A stretch of 64,000 nucleotides of DNA from an uncultured Phocaeicola sp. (lineage in GTDB: Bacteria > Bacteroidota > Bacteroidia > Bacteroidales > Bacteroidaceae). Both the position numbers and the translations under genes were made by a program. Location: NCBI GenBank assembly GCA_944319745.1, contig CALUET010000022.1, positions 62,001-126,000 of the forward strand, written 5' to 3'. Shown here piece by piece: positions 1-9,296 of the stretch (its first letter is position 1; the number at the start of each line of letters is the position of its first letter). Under the pieces are notes generated by a model. That model did no database searches, had not been told where the DNA came from, and saw only the letters and a program-made list of their open reading frames with translations.

Positions 1-1740
1 GATCCGTTCCTCACAGCCCAGATAGGAAAAGCATTCGTCAAAGGACTGCAAGGAAACAATCCCCGTTACCTGAAAGCCTCGGCCTGTGCCAAACATTATG
101 CCGTACATAGCGGTCCCGAATACAATCGTCATACGTTTAACTCCGACGTAAGTACTTACGATTTATGGGACACTTACCTGCCTGCATTTCGGGCTTTGGT
201 CACCGAAGCCGGCGTATCCGGAGTGATGTGCGCCTACAATGCTTTCAAAGGACAACCGTGTTGCGGAAACAACCTGCTTTTACAATCCATATTGCGCGAC
301 AAATGGAACTTCAAAGGCTACGTTACGTCCGACTGTGGAGCGATAGATGATATTTACATCAACCACAAAGCCAAGCCAAATGCTGAAACTGCTGCGGCCG
401 ATGCCGTGCTACATGGTACAGACTTGGACTGCGGAACCAATGCATACAAAGCCCTTGTAAACTCGGTAAAACTGGGACTTATTACGGAAGAAGAACTGAA
501 CGTTTCTTTAAGACGTCTGTTTACAATACGCTTCCGACTGGGACTTTTCGATCCGGACGAGGAAGTGCCTTACTCCAAGACTCCTCTTTCTATCCTTGAA
601 TGCCCGAAGCATCAGGATTTAGCAAAACAAACGGCAAGAGAGTCTGTCGTTTTATTGAAAAACGAACAAATACTTCCTTTGGATAAGGAAACGCTGAAAA
701 AGCTTGTCATCATCGGCCCGAACGCCAATGACACCGAAATAATGCTAGGCAATTACAACGGTTTCCCCTCACATATCACAAGCCCGTTGCAAGCCATACG
801 TTCGCGTCTTTCTGAAAAAACAGAGGTGGTTTACATCGAAGGGTTCGACTACATTGAAACACCTTCCGATGAACTTCTCGACAAATGCATTGCACAAGCG
901 AAAGATGCCGATGCGGTCATTTTCTTCGGAGGCATCAGTCCTCGGTTGGAAGGTGAAGAAATGCCTGTCGACAAAAAAGGTTTCCGCGGAGGAGACCGCA
1001 CGACAATCGCCTTGCCCGAAGCCCAGACTCAAGTCATGAAGATGCTTTCCCTAGAAAACATCCCCACCATATTTGTCATGATGACTGGAAGCGCTCTTGC
1101 CATACCCTGGGAAGCCGAGAACATTCCGGCCATCATCAACGGATGGTATGGAGGGCAATATGGAGGTGAAGCAATAGCAGATGTTCTCTTCGGCGACTGC
1201 AACCCTTCGGGAAAACTTCCCGTCACTTTCTATGCAAGCGACAATGATTTGCCCGATTACGAGTCATACGACATGCAAGGACGTACCTATCGTTACTTCA
1301 CAGGAAAAGCGCTTTATCCTTTCGGATACGGATTAAGTTACACGAAATTCGCTTATTCTTCGCTCAAGATGCCTAAGTCCGGAACGACAAAAGACAAAGA
1401 GTTTCCCGTAACCGTTACCGTTAAGAATACCGGAAAAACAGCCGGAGAAGAAGTGGTACAGCTGTACATCTCTCACCCGGAAGAAAATGTTTTGGTTCCC
1501 ATAACCGCATTGAAAGGATTTAAGCGTGTGAAACTTCAACCGGGAGAATCGCAAACTCTTACGTTCTCATTGGCGCCGGAAGACTTGTCTTGCGTGGATG
1601 AAAACGGAAAACGCAATGTGCGTCCGGGTAAAATCACCGTTTATGTAGGCGGATGCGCCCCCGTAGAGACGTCGGCCAAACCGCTTAAAACAATCAAGAA
1701 AAGCATGAAACTAACTGGAGACATCGTGCCTCTCGACTAA
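1..1740 (+). CDS. Glycoside hydrolase family 3 (beta-glucosidase/beta-xylosidase type), 5' truncated by the window
   Basis: The frame is open from base 1, so the start lies outside the window. GH3 enzymes release terminal beta-linked sugars from glucans or xylans. The N-terminal barrel shows KHYAVHSGPE and the nucleophile motif SDCGAI, with the catalytic Asp codon at 331-333; a Cys after that Asp is common in xylosidase-like and Bacteroidetes members. A GH3 C-terminal domain follows (VVLLKNE, then GPNANDTEIMLGNY), with NGWYGGQYGGEAIADVLFG and PFGYGLSYT near its end. The protein finishes with a fibronectin III-like domain (VVQLYISHPEENVLVPITAL). Known for the family: periplasmic or exported action on oligosaccharides. 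Substrate cannot be told from this. No SusCD pair is in view. Confidence 0.93.
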   Translation, partial: DPFLTAQIGKAFVKGLQGNNPRYLKASACAKHYAVHSGPEYNRHTFNSDVSTYDLWDTYLPAFRALVTEAGVSGVMCAYNAFKGQPCCGNNLLLQSILRDKWNFKGYVTSDCGAIDDIYINHKAKPNAETAAADAVLHGTDLDCGTNAYKALVNSVKLGLITEEELNVSLRRLFTIRFRLGLFDPDEEVPYSKTPLSILECPKHQDLAKQTARESVVLLKNEQILPLDKETLKKLVIIGPNANDTEIMLGNYNGFPSHITSPLQAIRSRLSEKTEVVYIEGFDYIETPSDELLDKCIAQAKDADAVIFFGGISPRLEGEEMPVDKKGFRGGDRTTIALPEAQTQVMKMLSLENIPTIFVMMTGSALAIPWEAENIPAIINGWYGGQYGGEAIADVLFGDCNPSGKLPVTFYASDNDLPDYESYDMQGRTYRYFTGKALYPFGYGLSYTKFAYSSLKMPKSGTTKDKEFPVTVTVKNTGKTAGEEVVQLYISHPEENVLVPITALKGFKRVKLQPGESQTLTFSLAPEDLSCVDENGKRNVRPGKITVYVGGCAPVETSAKPLKTIKKSMKLTGDIVPLD

Positions 1741-1747
1741 AAAGGCC

Positions 1748-1793
1748 GAAAGCTTTCCTCCGAGACAACACATTGTTTCAGTGGAAAGCTTTC
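1748..1793. terminator. Probable bidirectional terminator between GH3 gene and purine permease gene
   Basis: The inverted repeat GAAAGCTTTCC (1748-1758) and GGAAAGCTTTC (1783-1793) lies between two convergent stop codons. A T-rich tract follows on each strand, better on the minus strand. Confidence 0.6.
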
Positions 1794-1817
1794 ATTGTTT
1801 TCAGCCAAAGGGCCACA

Positions 1818-3149
1818 CTATTCTTTTATATTAATCAGAGCATTGGCAAGAATCGCGGTCAAACCTCCGGTCGTTATACCCGAAGAAAAAATATTTCGAA
1901 GCACTTCCGGCAGTTGAGAAAGGACTTCGGGTACCAACTCCACGCTCAGTCCCAACGAAAAACTTACCGCCATGACCAATGTAGCTTTCCGATCAATCTG
2001 CTGGGACGATATGATGCGTATGCCGGCAGTGGCCACCGTTCCAAACATCAGCAGCGTTGCTCCACCCAAAACCGGCTCAGGCATCAACGAAAAGATCAGG
2101 CCGACTGCCGGGAACAAGCCCAGCAACACCAAAAAGCCCGCAATAAAATAGCCAACATAACGGCTTGCTACTCCCGTAAGCTGTATCATTCCGTTATTCT
2201 GCGCGAAGATGGAATTCGGAAAAGAATTCAGGCAAGCAGCCAACATCGAGTTGAATCCGTCGGCAAAGATCCCGCCGGAAGCCCGCTTTACAAACGTTTC
2301 TCCTTCTACCGGTTCACCGGAAATCAATGAATTGGCGGTTATGTCACCGTAAGCTTCTATCGCCGTTATCAGATAAATCAAGGCCAAAGCCACAATGGCT
2401 GACACATCGAATGATATACCATAACGAAACGGAACAGGAATATTCACGCCTCCAAAGTCACGGACGGACGAGAAATCTACCATGCCGAAAAAGTATGCAA
2501 TCACATAACCCACGGCCAATCCTATCACAATCGAGCTCATGCGCAAATAACGGTTCGAGCTTCTGTTAAAGAAAATAATCAGAATCAGAACAAAAACAGA
2601 CAAGCCGATGTTTCTCAAAGATCCAAATGTTCCGTCGGCCTGAGCCGCAGCTCCTCCGCCACACGCCGAGATCCCCACTTTAATCAAACTCAATCCTATC
2701 AAGGTAACAACGATACCCGATACCAAAGGTGTAATGATCTTACGTGTATATTTCAGCACGCGACTGATCAACATTTCCACGGAAGATGCCGCAATGCACG
2801 CGCCGAAAATAGAAGACAACCCGCCCGTCAGGCCGGCCGATATAATTGGCCCGATAAAAGAAAAGCTTGTTCCTTGCACACACAACAGGCCGCATCCCAC
2901 AGGTCCCAGCTTTTTACATTGAATAAACGTGGATATTCCCGAAGCAAACAACGCCATAGAAACCAAAAAGCCCGTCGTCTCTATATCCAAATTTAACGCT
3001 CCGGCAATGATAAGCGGCGGAGTAATGATGGCAACGAATATGGCCAACAAATGCTGAAGCGCAGCAAAAATTGTTTCTTTTAAGGGAGGACGATCATTCA
3101 ACCCGTAAATAAGCCCGGCACTCCGGGGCATGCTTTGTTCTTTTTCCAT
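1818..3149 (-). CDS. pbuX: NCS2-family purine (xanthine/uracil) permease
   Basis: A 443-residue polytopic membrane protein of the nucleobase:cation symporter-2 family, importing xanthine or a related base across the inner membrane. The N-terminus GLNDRPPLKETIFAALQH and the following segment ending FIQCKKLGPVGCGLLCVQGT are typical of xanthine-type NCS2 carriers, and ITAIEAYGDITANSLISG is the conserved Q/E-containing helix region. It starts 14 nt after xpt stops, so the two form one operon: uptake followed by phosphoribosylation. That pairing argues for xanthine over uracil, but specificity is inferred. Confidence 0.85.
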   Translation of the reverse strand: MEKEQSMPRSAGLIYGLNDRPPLKETIFAALQHLLAIFVAIITPPLIIAGALNLDIETTGFLVSMALFASGISTFIQCKKLGPVGCGLLCVQGTSFSFIGPIISAGLTGGLSSIFGACIAASSVEMLISRVLKYTRKIITPLVSGIVVTLIGLSLIKVGISACGGGAAAQADGTFGSLRNIGLSVFVLILIIFFNRSSNRYLRMSSIVIGLAVGYVIAYFFGMVDFSSVRDFGGVNIPVPFRYGISFDVSAIVALALIYLITAIEAYGDITANSLISGEPVEGETFVKRASGGIFADGFNSMLAACLNSFPNSIFAQNNGMIQLTGVASRYVGYFIAGFLVLLGLFPAVGLIFSLMPEPVLGGATLLMFGTVATAGIRIISSQQIDRKATLVMAVSFSLGLSVELVPEVLSQLPEVLRNIFSSGITTGGLTAILANALINIKE

Positions 3150-3163
3150 TCTTTCTTTTACTC

Positions 3164-3733
3164 TTATTCTTTAATTCTTATTTTACAATCATCAAGACTT
3201 TCTATAATAGCCAACGACTCGACATGAATGCCTTGCCCGCGCAAATAATCACCTCCGTGCTGAAAACTTTTTTCAATAAGGAAGCCCATTCCCACCAACT
3301 CTGCACCGGCTTTCTTCACCAAATCAATAATTCCCTTTGCAGCATTTCCGTTTGCTAAAAAATCATCGATAAACAATACCCTATCTCCCGCGCAAAGATA
3401 GTCGCTACTTACGCACACATCGTACGAACGATCCTTAGTAAACGAATAAACCGTCGTGGTGAGCATGTTCTCCATTGTACTTGGTTTTTTCTTTTTTGCA
3501 AAAACAACCGGCAATTCCAGCAGATATCCTACCATGATGGCCGGCGCAATTCCGCTTGCTTCTATCGTCAGAATTTTATTTATTGGCGTTCCTGCAAAAC
3601 GACGCACGAATTCTACCGCCATAGACTTCATCAAAATGGGATCCATTTGATGGTTTATAAAGTTATCAACTTTTAGAATACCTCCTTCAAAGCATTTGCC
3701 GTCTTGCAAAATCCGTTCCTTAAGCGCTTTCAT
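3164..3733 (-). CDS. xpt: Xanthine phosphoribosyltransferase
   Basis: 189 residues, the normal Xpt length. It converts xanthine plus PRPP to XMP for purine salvage in the cytosol. The start [32 protein letters not shown] and the type I PRTase PRPP loop [17 protein letters not shown] are visible; the Tyr/Lys-rich segment [12 protein letters not shown] is the Xpt flexible loop. It is the first gene of the xpt-pbuX operon. A Bacteroidetes -7 box sits 22 nt before the start, leaving no room for a purine riboswitch, so regulation differs from the Bacillus operon. Confidence 0.95.
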   Translation of the reverse strand: MKALKERILQDGKCFEGGILKVDNFINHQMDPILMKSMAVEFVRRFAGTPINKILTIEASGIAPAIMVGYLLELPVVFAKKKKPSTMENMLTTTVYSFTKDRSYDVCVSSDYLCAGDRVLFIDDFLANGNAAKGIIDLVKKAGAELVGMGFLIEKSFQHGGDYLRGQGIHVESLAIIESLDDCKIRIKE

Positions 3734-3754
3734 ATTTCCTTAATTTTAATTTTG

Positions 3755-3762
3755 CAAAGGTA
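3755..3762 (-). promoter_or_regulatory. Promoter -7 box for xpt-pbuX
   Basis: TACCTTTG on the minus strand matches the Bacteroidetes TAnnTTTG consensus exactly, 22 nt upstream of the xpt ATG. A clear -33 element is not visible. Confidence 0.65.
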
Positions 3763-3812
3763 CATGTTTTGCCTTAATATTCCCCAGCTTTTCCACAGAA
3801 GAAACCGATAAA

Positions 3813-3858
3813 ATAAAAAAAACGCAGCGATAAATCCGATGAAATATCCCTGCGTTTT
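3813..3858 (-). terminator. Intrinsic terminator of the fimbrillin-like gene
   Basis: On the minus strand a stem AAAACGCAG/CTGCGTTTT with a 22-nt loop is followed by an uninterrupted run of T, 26 nt after the stop codon at 3884. Confidence 0.75.
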
Positions 3859-3883
3859 ATGATTTCAAGAAGAAATTATGCAA

Positions 3884-4834
3884 TCATTCTGCCGGCGTTT
3901 CGTCTACAATAACCTCGCCCAACGACTCGTCTATTACCCAATCTTCAACTGAATTATCCTCTATGACCAGTCCTTCTTTTCTTATTTTTACACTAATCTT
4001 ATAAAACTTTCCGCTCTCGAAACGGGAACCTAAATTTACCGTTCCGGCTTCGAACGACTTATCTGCGCGTTCATACTTTGCCATGAAACTCAGCGGAGTT
4101 TCCAAATCTGAAGGATTAATCAGGACAACGGTGGGATGTCCTTCAGAAGGTATCACAATGTCCGGCGCAAACATAAGTTTGTTCACCGAGGGCGTCTCCG
4201 GTATTTTCTCCATACTTCCCGCACCTTCATCAAATTTATACCGATGCAGGGTTGCAATGTCTTCCCCGCTTAAAGAAACTTCCTTCAATCGTGTTGCACC
4301 CGAGTTCTGTTCTTCTTTCAAAGTGACCATCAACAAACAATAGGCATGCTTAAACGAATGTTTCCCTGTAAAGGCAACAACCCCACTGCCCGACGCATAA
4401 TTCGTAACGACAGACGAGGTCAGGAAATCATACTTCCCGATATTTTTCAGTGTTCCATCCTGAAGACTTAAATTGGGCATGGTTATGTTTGTACGGCTGA
4501 CTGCCTCCGTAAACGGATAATATGCCTGAAAAGTCCAGTCACTCACCTTGTCCGGCCAAAACAAATTCTCCGATGCGATCCACTCTCCATCTGTATACGT
4601 CCATTGGACAGACAGGGAACTTTCGGGCATATAAAAGCCTATTTTGTCTGATTCCTCAAACGTTACCACTCCGCTTTGCTCCGTATTTGTGCGCGCCAAG
4701 GCGGACTTGGTTATCGAAGCCTGTATTCTTAAAGCGGAATCGTCCGCACTTTCTCCTCCGACAAACTCGTTCTGATGACATGCAAACAAGAAAGGCAGAC
4801 AAAGACAGCCCCAAAACATTTGTACTTTTCTCAT
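3884..4834 (-). CDS. Fimbrillin-family (Mfa-like) lipoprotein
   Basis: A 316-residue exported lipoprotein: signal peptide ending LPFLFAC with lipobox Cys19. The body carries the fimbrillin pattern seen in Bacteroidales FimA/Mfa-like proteins: ITKSALARTNTEQSG, then FEESDKIGFYM and WPDKVSDWTFQAYYPF, and a late GSRFESGKFYKISVKI strand. Family members are subunits or anchors of type V pili, processed at the cell surface. The gene stands alone, without neighbouring pilus genes, so it may be a surface lipoprotein rather than a working pilin. The C-terminal tail is acidic (VEDWVIDESLGEVIVDE). The family call rests on pattern memory. Confidence 0.72.
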   Translation of the reverse strand: MRKVQMFWGCLCLPFLFACHQNEFVGGESADDSALRIQASITKSALARTNTEQSGVVTFEESDKIGFYMPESSLSVQWTYTDGEWIASENLFWPDKVSDWTFQAYYPFTEAVSRTNITMPNLSLQDGTLKNIGKYDFLTSSVVTNYASGSGVVAFTGKHSFKHAYCLLMVTLKEEQNSGATRLKEVSLSGEDIATLHRYKFDEGAGSMEKIPETPSVNKLMFAPDIVIPSEGHPTVVLINPSDLETPLSFMAKYERADKSFEAGTVNLGSRFESGKFYKISVKIRKEGLVIEDNSVEDWVIDESLGEVIVDETPAE

Positions 4835-4954
4835 AGTTTTTCATTTAATCGTTTTACAAAAAAGTTCATTTATATAACGCTACATTTTTATTACGACGCC
4901 ATATTTTAAACTGTTTTTTTGCAATCCCCGGGACCAAACTTTCCGTTCTTTTTG

Positions 4955-4962
4955 TATTTTTG
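4955..4962 (+). promoter_or_regulatory. Promoter -7 box for the alkaline phosphatase gene
   Basis: TATTTTTG matches TAnnTTTG, 34 nt upstream of the ATG at 4997. No -33 element at standard spacing is obvious. Confidence 0.6.
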
Positions 4963-4996
4963 TCCCAACAAATCACATAAAACATCGAATTGATTT

Positions 4997-6406
4997 ATGA
5001 AAAGACTGTCATTTTTTATCGTCAGCGCCCTATTGGTTCTGACGCTTCATGCCCAAGAAGCCAAATACGTGTTCTATTTTATCGGCGACGGTATGGGCGT
5101 AAACCAAGTACAAGGTACCGAACTTTATCAAGGAGAACTGGAAGGAAAAATCGGTATAACCCCGCTCCTTTTCACACAATTCCCTTACGCGACAACAGCA
5201 ACAACCTTTTCTGCAACGAACGGAGTCACGGACTCTGCCGCAGCAGGTACGGCTCTTGCCTCCGGACACAAGAGTAAAAACGGGACAATCGGCATGGAAA
5301 AAGACCAAAAAACCGACGTTAGCAGCGTTGCCGTATGGGCAAAAGACAAGGGTTGCCGCGTGGGCGTCGCAACCAGTGTCAGCGTTGATCACGCCACACC
5401 GGCGGCATTTTATGCACATAACGCCAGCCGAAACGGATACTATGAAATAGGTCTTGACCTGTATGAAACGGGATTCGATTTTTATGCCGGCTCCGACTTT
5501 TTATATCCCGACAACGACAAAAAATCAAAAAGCCTCTATGATATGGCTGAAGAAAACGGTTATGTCATCGCACGCGGCTACAAAGATTATCAAAAGAAGA
5601 GCAAGAAGGCCGATAAAATTATCCTTTTCCAATCGGAAAAGGCGTCTGAAATTGACAGAAGCGCCATACCGTATGCCATCGATCGTGGGAAAAATGATCT
5701 GACTCTTTCGGATATTACCCGCTCAGGCATCAACTTCTTGTCGAAAGATTTATCCAAAGGTTTCTTCATGATGATAGAAGGAGGTAAAATAGACTGGGCG
5801 TGCCACAGCAACGATGCCGCCACTGTTTTACACGAAGTAATGGATTTGGACGACGCAATCAAGGTGGCGTATGAATTCTATTCCCAGCATCCTGACGAAA
5901 CTTTAATTATAGTAACTGCCGATCACGAGACGGGAGGTTTCGTACTGGGCACCGGTGCTTACAAACTAAACCTGCAGGCTTTGAAGAATCAGAAAGTAAG
6001 CGAACAAGGATTTACCCGCATCGTCAACCAGCTACGCGCCAAATATAAAAACCAAGTGCCCTGGGAAGCCGTGAAAGAGGCGCTGAAAGAGAACTTCGGA
6101 TTTTGGGACAGCATAAAACTTTCGTCGAAACAAGAAGCAAAACTGAAAAGCACGTACGACAAAAGTTTCAAGGATCAAGAAGTAAAAATGGAGAAAAGTG
6201 AATACGCACAAGACGAACCGATTGCAGCAGAAGCCAAGCGCATTCTCAACGAAATTGCTTTAGTAGGATGGACAAGCGGCGGACATTCTGCCGGATATGT
6301 GCCGGTGTTTGCCATAGGAGCCGGAGCTGAACTGTTTCAAGGACGCATAGACAATACGGACATTCCCAAGAAGATTGCCCAAGCAGCCGGTTACACCATA
6401 GAATAA
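4997..6406 (+). CDS. Alkaline phosphatase (PhoA superfamily), periplasmic
   Basis: 469 residues with a cleavable signal peptide ending LTLHA before QEAKY. It hydrolyses phosphate monoesters with two zinc and one magnesium ion. Metal and catalytic residues are readable: D31 in GDGMG, nucleophile S80 in VTDSAAAGTAL, D131/T134 in VDHATPAAF, E261 in MMIEGGKIDWACHSND with D266 and H270, D309/H310 in TADHETGG, and the late zinc His in TSGGHSAGY. About 60 residues between the DHETGG and GHSAG motifs are lysine-rich. It is a single-gene transcription unit with its own -7 box. I see no Pho box, but Bacteroidetes PhoB sites are poorly known to me. Confidence 0.95.
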   Translation: MKRLSFFIVSALLVLTLHAQEAKYVFYFIGDGMGVNQVQGTELYQGELEGKIGITPLLFTQFPYATTATTFSATNGVTDSAAAGTALASGHKSKNGTIGMEKDQKTDVSSVAVWAKDKGCRVGVATSVSVDHATPAAFYAHNASRNGYYEIGLDLYETGFDFYAGSDFLYPDNDKKSKSLYDMAEENGYVIARGYKDYQKKSKKADKIILFQSEKASEIDRSAIPYAIDRGKNDLTLSDITRSGINFLSKDLSKGFFMMIEGGKIDWACHSNDAATVLHEVMDLDDAIKVAYEFYSQHPDETLIIVTADHETGGFVLGTGAYKLNLQALKNQKVSEQGFTRIVNQLRAKYKNQVPWEAVKEALKENFGFWDSIKLSSKQEAKLKSTYDKSFKDQEVKMEKSEYAQDEPIAAEAKRILNEIALVGWTSGGHSAGYVPVFAIGAGAELFQGRIDNTDIPKKIAQAAGYTIE

Positions 6407-6413
6407 AATACCT

Positions 6414-7316
6414 TTATTCGAAAGATAAATAAGGAGACAAACGTAAAAGGTCTTTCCCGGAAAATTCCTCAAAGAGTGAAAGCTGGGAAAGACTTTTTAT
6501 TTTTCCCCGCTTACGACGATACTCAAGAATTGCTTTCGCTCTGTAGAAATTCATATAAGGATGACGGCGCAATTCTTCCAATCCCGCCTTGTTAATCTCT
6601 AATTTCCGCAGGGAATCTGCCTTCACGCAAAACCACCGATTCACCTCTTCACCGATATGAGAAAGATCTTGCAACTGCTTTACTTCATAAAAACCTCCCA
6701 ACCGTTCCCTATACGCAACGATTCTTTTCGATAAAACGCTTCCTATGCCCGGCACACGTTTCAGGGCATTCGTATCGGCTTTATTCAAATCAAGCACGGT
6801 TCCTTCGGGATATTTTTCGGAAAGAATACGGGGTTTCCGCTCAAAGACCGGCACGGTATCTTGACTTTTACGGGATTCTTTCTTTATCACAATGTAGGGG
6901 CGCAACACACGGAATTGCTCGCTTGTCAGGCCATATATGCGGGAGAAAGATTCTTCATCGCGAAAAACTCCTCCCTTTTCGCGGTAACGCAACACATTTC
7001 GTGCCGTGAAACCGGAAAGTCCCATACGACGCAGGGTTAAAGAATCGACCGTATTCGGATCGAAATATTGCAGTCTGTAATTATCCACCTCGTTTTTCTC
7101 TGATGCAGACAAAACATTCTTATTCCCTGCATACGGCATCGGCTTCACATGCACAAGAAACGAATCTATCAAACCGTTCTCGCCGTGCGACATATATTGT
7201 GCCGACTTCTTCCCCGACAGATAAACACCCATGCAGATAAACCCCAAGGCCGTTACAAACAAAAAAAGAATTATCCGCCGCTCAGCTTTAGAATAATAAA
7301 AAAAGTCTTTCCACAT
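6414..7316 (-). CDS. Membrane-anchored helix-hairpin-helix (ComEA-like) protein
   Basis: 300 residues. An N-terminal transmembrane segment (ILFLFVTALGFICMGVYL, about residues 15-33) is followed by three ComEA-type HhH units: LTLRRMGLSGFTARNVLRY; LNKADTNALKRVPGIGSVL with YRERLGGF; and INKAGLEELRRHPYMNFYRA. HhH units bind the DNA backbone without sequence preference, and ComEA-like proteins bring DNA into the periplasm or act at membranes. It starts 4 nt after the transporter gene stops, so the two are co-transcribed. Its job in Bacteroidales is unknown; whether it takes part in DNA uptake is inference. Confidence 0.82.
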   Translation of the reverse strand: MWKDFFYYSKAERRIILFLFVTALGFICMGVYLSGKKSAQYMSHGENGLIDSFLVHVKPMPYAGNKNVLSASEKNEVDNYRLQYFDPNTVDSLTLRRMGLSGFTARNVLRYREKGGVFRDEESFSRIYGLTSEQFRVLRPYIVIKKESRKSQDTVPVFERKPRILSEKYPEGTVLDLNKADTNALKRVPGIGSVLSKRIVAYRERLGGFYEVKQLQDLSHIGEEVNRWFCVKADSLRKLEINKAGLEELRRHPYMNFYRAKAILEYRRKRGKIKSLSQLSLFEEFSGKDLLRLSPYLSFE

Positions 7317-7320
7317 CCCA

Positions 7321-8688
7321 TTATCCTAACCAGCCCAATTCATTGATAAAAATAAAGGAAATACCAATGGGAGCAACAAATTTCAAGATAAACAGGAAGA
7401 GCGAATAGTAAGGCGCTTTTATGCGCCCGTTATTCGTAACCTCGTCGCGAACGATCTTACGGTTCAGGAACCATCCGACAAAAATTGCGGCCAGCATACC
7501 TCCAAACGGCAGCATAATTTTAGCAGTCAAGAAGTCGAGTGCATCAAAAATTGTCAACGATGCAATCCGATATTCACTCCAGTCTCCCAAAGACAACGAA
7601 GCGACAATTCCTATCAACAGGCATAAACAAGAGATTAAACGGGCAGCTTTTCCACGAGAGAACTGGAACTTTTCATGCAAAAATGCCGTTGCAACCTCAT
7701 GAAGCGAGATAGTGGATGTCAAAGCCGCCAAGGCCAATAACACATAAAACGCCACTGCGCAGATATACGCAAGAGCCGGAATGTTGCCAAAGGCCTGCTG
7801 GAATACATTAGGCAGTGTAATAAAAATCAGAGAAGGACCTGCATCCGGCTGAATACCAACCGAGAAAGCCGCCGGGAAAATTACCAGTCCGGCCAGAACA
7901 GAAACGCATGTATCTATCAAACCGACGCTCATGGCCGTATGTCCCAAACGTATATCTTTAGAAAAATAAGACGCGTAAGTCGACAGACAGCCCATGCCTA
8001 AGCTCAAAGAGAAAAAGGCCTGTCCCATCGCTCCCAGGAAAACATCCGATGTAACTTTACTGAAATCCGGTTTCAACAAGAACTCGATTCCTTTCCCGGC
8101 TCCCGGAAGCATAATCGAACAAACGGCAAGAAGGATTATCAACACGAACAACAACGGCATCATAATCTTAGACGATTTTTCAATTCCGCTCTTTACTCCT
8201 TTCACAATAACGAAATGAGTCAGCCCCATGAAAACGAACAACCAGAGCAAAGGCCGCAACGGATCTTTGGAAAAATCGTTAAACATCGCTACAAATTCAT
8301 CGGGCGTCTTCCCGGAAAATCCTCCTGTTGCAGCTTGAAAAATGTATTCAAGTGTCCAACCAGACACGACAGAATAATACCCCAATATCAGGAAACCGGT
8401 CAATACGCCGAGATATCCCACCCATTTCCACGGGGTGCCCGGAGCCAACACGGCATAAGCCCGCCCCGTACTTGCCTTTGAATGCCTTCCAATAATGAAT
8501 TCCGAAATCATAATCGGCAAACCAAATATAAAAACGCAGCCCAGGTATATCAAGATAAATGCTGCTCCTCCATGATTTCCGGCCTCAAAAGGGAAACGCC
8601 ATATATTCCCCAATCCGACAGCCGAACCCGCTGCTGCCAGAATAGCGCCTAATCTACTTCCGAAACTTACCCGCTCGTGATGTCGCAT
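7321..8688 (-). CDS. Sodium-dependent transporter, NSS (SNF) family
   Basis: 455 residues, about 12 membrane segments. Neurotransmitter:sodium symporters import amino acids or similar solutes with Na+. The diagnostic TM1 motif AAAGSAVGLGNIWRFPF is present right after the N-terminus FGSRLGA, and the family patterns GLPIMISEFIIGR and FSLSLGMGCLSTYASY (Na2/TM6 region) follow. The ligand cannot be told. It is first gene of a two-gene operon with the HhH protein and is transcribed divergently from the VanZ-like gene through back-to-back promoters. Confidence 0.92.
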   Translation of the reverse strand: MRHHERVSFGSRLGAILAAAGSAVGLGNIWRFPFEAGNHGGAAFILIYLGCVFIFGLPIMISEFIIGRHSKASTGRAYAVLAPGTPWKWVGYLGVLTGFLILGYYSVVSGWTLEYIFQAATGGFSGKTPDEFVAMFNDFSKDPLRPLLWLFVFMGLTHFVIVKGVKSGIEKSSKIMMPLLFVLIILLAVCSIMLPGAGKGIEFLLKPDFSKVTSDVFLGAMGQAFFSLSLGMGCLSTYASYFSKDIRLGHTAMSVGLIDTCVSVLAGLVIFPAAFSVGIQPDAGPSLIFITLPNVFQQAFGNIPALAYICAVAFYVLLALAALTSTISLHEVATAFLHEKFQFSRGKAARLISCLCLLIGIVASLSLGDWSEYRIASLTIFDALDFLTAKIMLPFGGMLAAIFVGWFLNRKIVRDEVTNNGRIKAPYYSLFLFILKFVAPIGISFIFINELGWLG

Positions 8689-8729
8689 AAACTACTGTCT
8701 TTTATAGAAAATAAGAATATATATGGTCA

Positions 8730-8737
8730 CAAAAATA
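8730..8737 (-). promoter_or_regulatory. Promoter -7 box for the NSS transporter operon
   Basis: TATTTTTG on the minus strand, 42 nt upstream of the ATG at 8688. It lies 12 nt from the opposing -7 box at 8750-8757, so the two promoters are back to back and may interfere. Confidence 0.55.
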
Positions 8738-8749
8738 GCAAAAAGATTA

Positions 8750-8757
8750 TATCTTTG
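8750..8757 (+). promoter_or_regulatory. Promoter -7 box for the VanZ-like gene
   Basis: TATCTTTG matches TAnnTTTG, 25 nt upstream of the ATG at 8783. Confidence 0.65.
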
Positions 8758-8782
8758 CGGAAGAAACTAATAAATTTTCATT

Positions 8783-9205
8783 ATGGATTTTTGTTTAAGG
8801 ACCCATTTCTTTTCTTTAATCACTGCAGGAGTCATCGTTTATCTGTCATTTTTCAATGTACCACAAACCGAATTGGATACGATACCATTTATGGATAAAA
8901 TCACTCATTTATGTATGTATGGCGGATTAAGCATCGTATTATGGGGAGAATATTTATTGCGCGTACAACCCAAAGGACGCAGATACCTGATTGCAAGCAC
9001 GGTGGTCTTTCCCATTATCATGGGCGGATGTATTGAAATACTACAAAGTATATGCACCGAAAACCGCACAGGCGACTGGTACGATTTCCTGACCAATTCT
9101 TTAGGCGTGGCCATTGCCTGGCTCATCGGACGTTATGTTTTGATTCCGTTACAAATAAAGAAGAGGCAAAAGCCGAAGAACAAGCCAACGCATCTCCACG
9201 AATGA
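8783..9205 (+). CDS. VanZ-like family membrane protein
   Basis: 140 residues with four predicted membrane segments. The pattern FMDKITHLCMYGGLSIVLW, then GGCIEILQSICTENRTGDWYDFLTNSLGVAIAW, is the VanZ-like family signature (conserved D-K-x-x-H, E-x-x-Q and the GDWYDFLTNSLG block). VanZ lowers teicoplanin susceptibility in enterococci, but most members, including the Bacteroidetes ones, have no known role. The tail is basic (IKKRQKPKNKPTHLHE). ATG at 8783 fits the promoter; no strong SD is visible, as usual for this phylum. Confidence 0.85.
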   Translation: MDFCLRTHFFSLITAGVIVYLSFFNVPQTELDTIPFMDKITHLCMYGGLSIVLWGEYLLRVQPKGRRYLIASTVVFPIIMGGCIEILQSICTENRTGDWYDFLTNSLGVAIAWLIGRYVLIPLQIKKRQKPKNKPTHLHE

Positions 9206-9296
9206 CATCCGAAAACACCACAGCATTTCCCGCGTTTTTACGGCAGATTTTCAGCAAAAGGCCGTCATCCATACCAGAAAATCCCGGCAGCGATTC

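Noticed and set aside
1773-2330. 185-codon open frame antisense to the purine permease
   Set aside because: Shadow of a membrane protein gene; composition and lack of motifs argue against coding.
3734-3790. Purine riboswitch before xpt
   Set aside because: The -7 box lies 22 nt from the ATG, so no aptamer could be transcribed.
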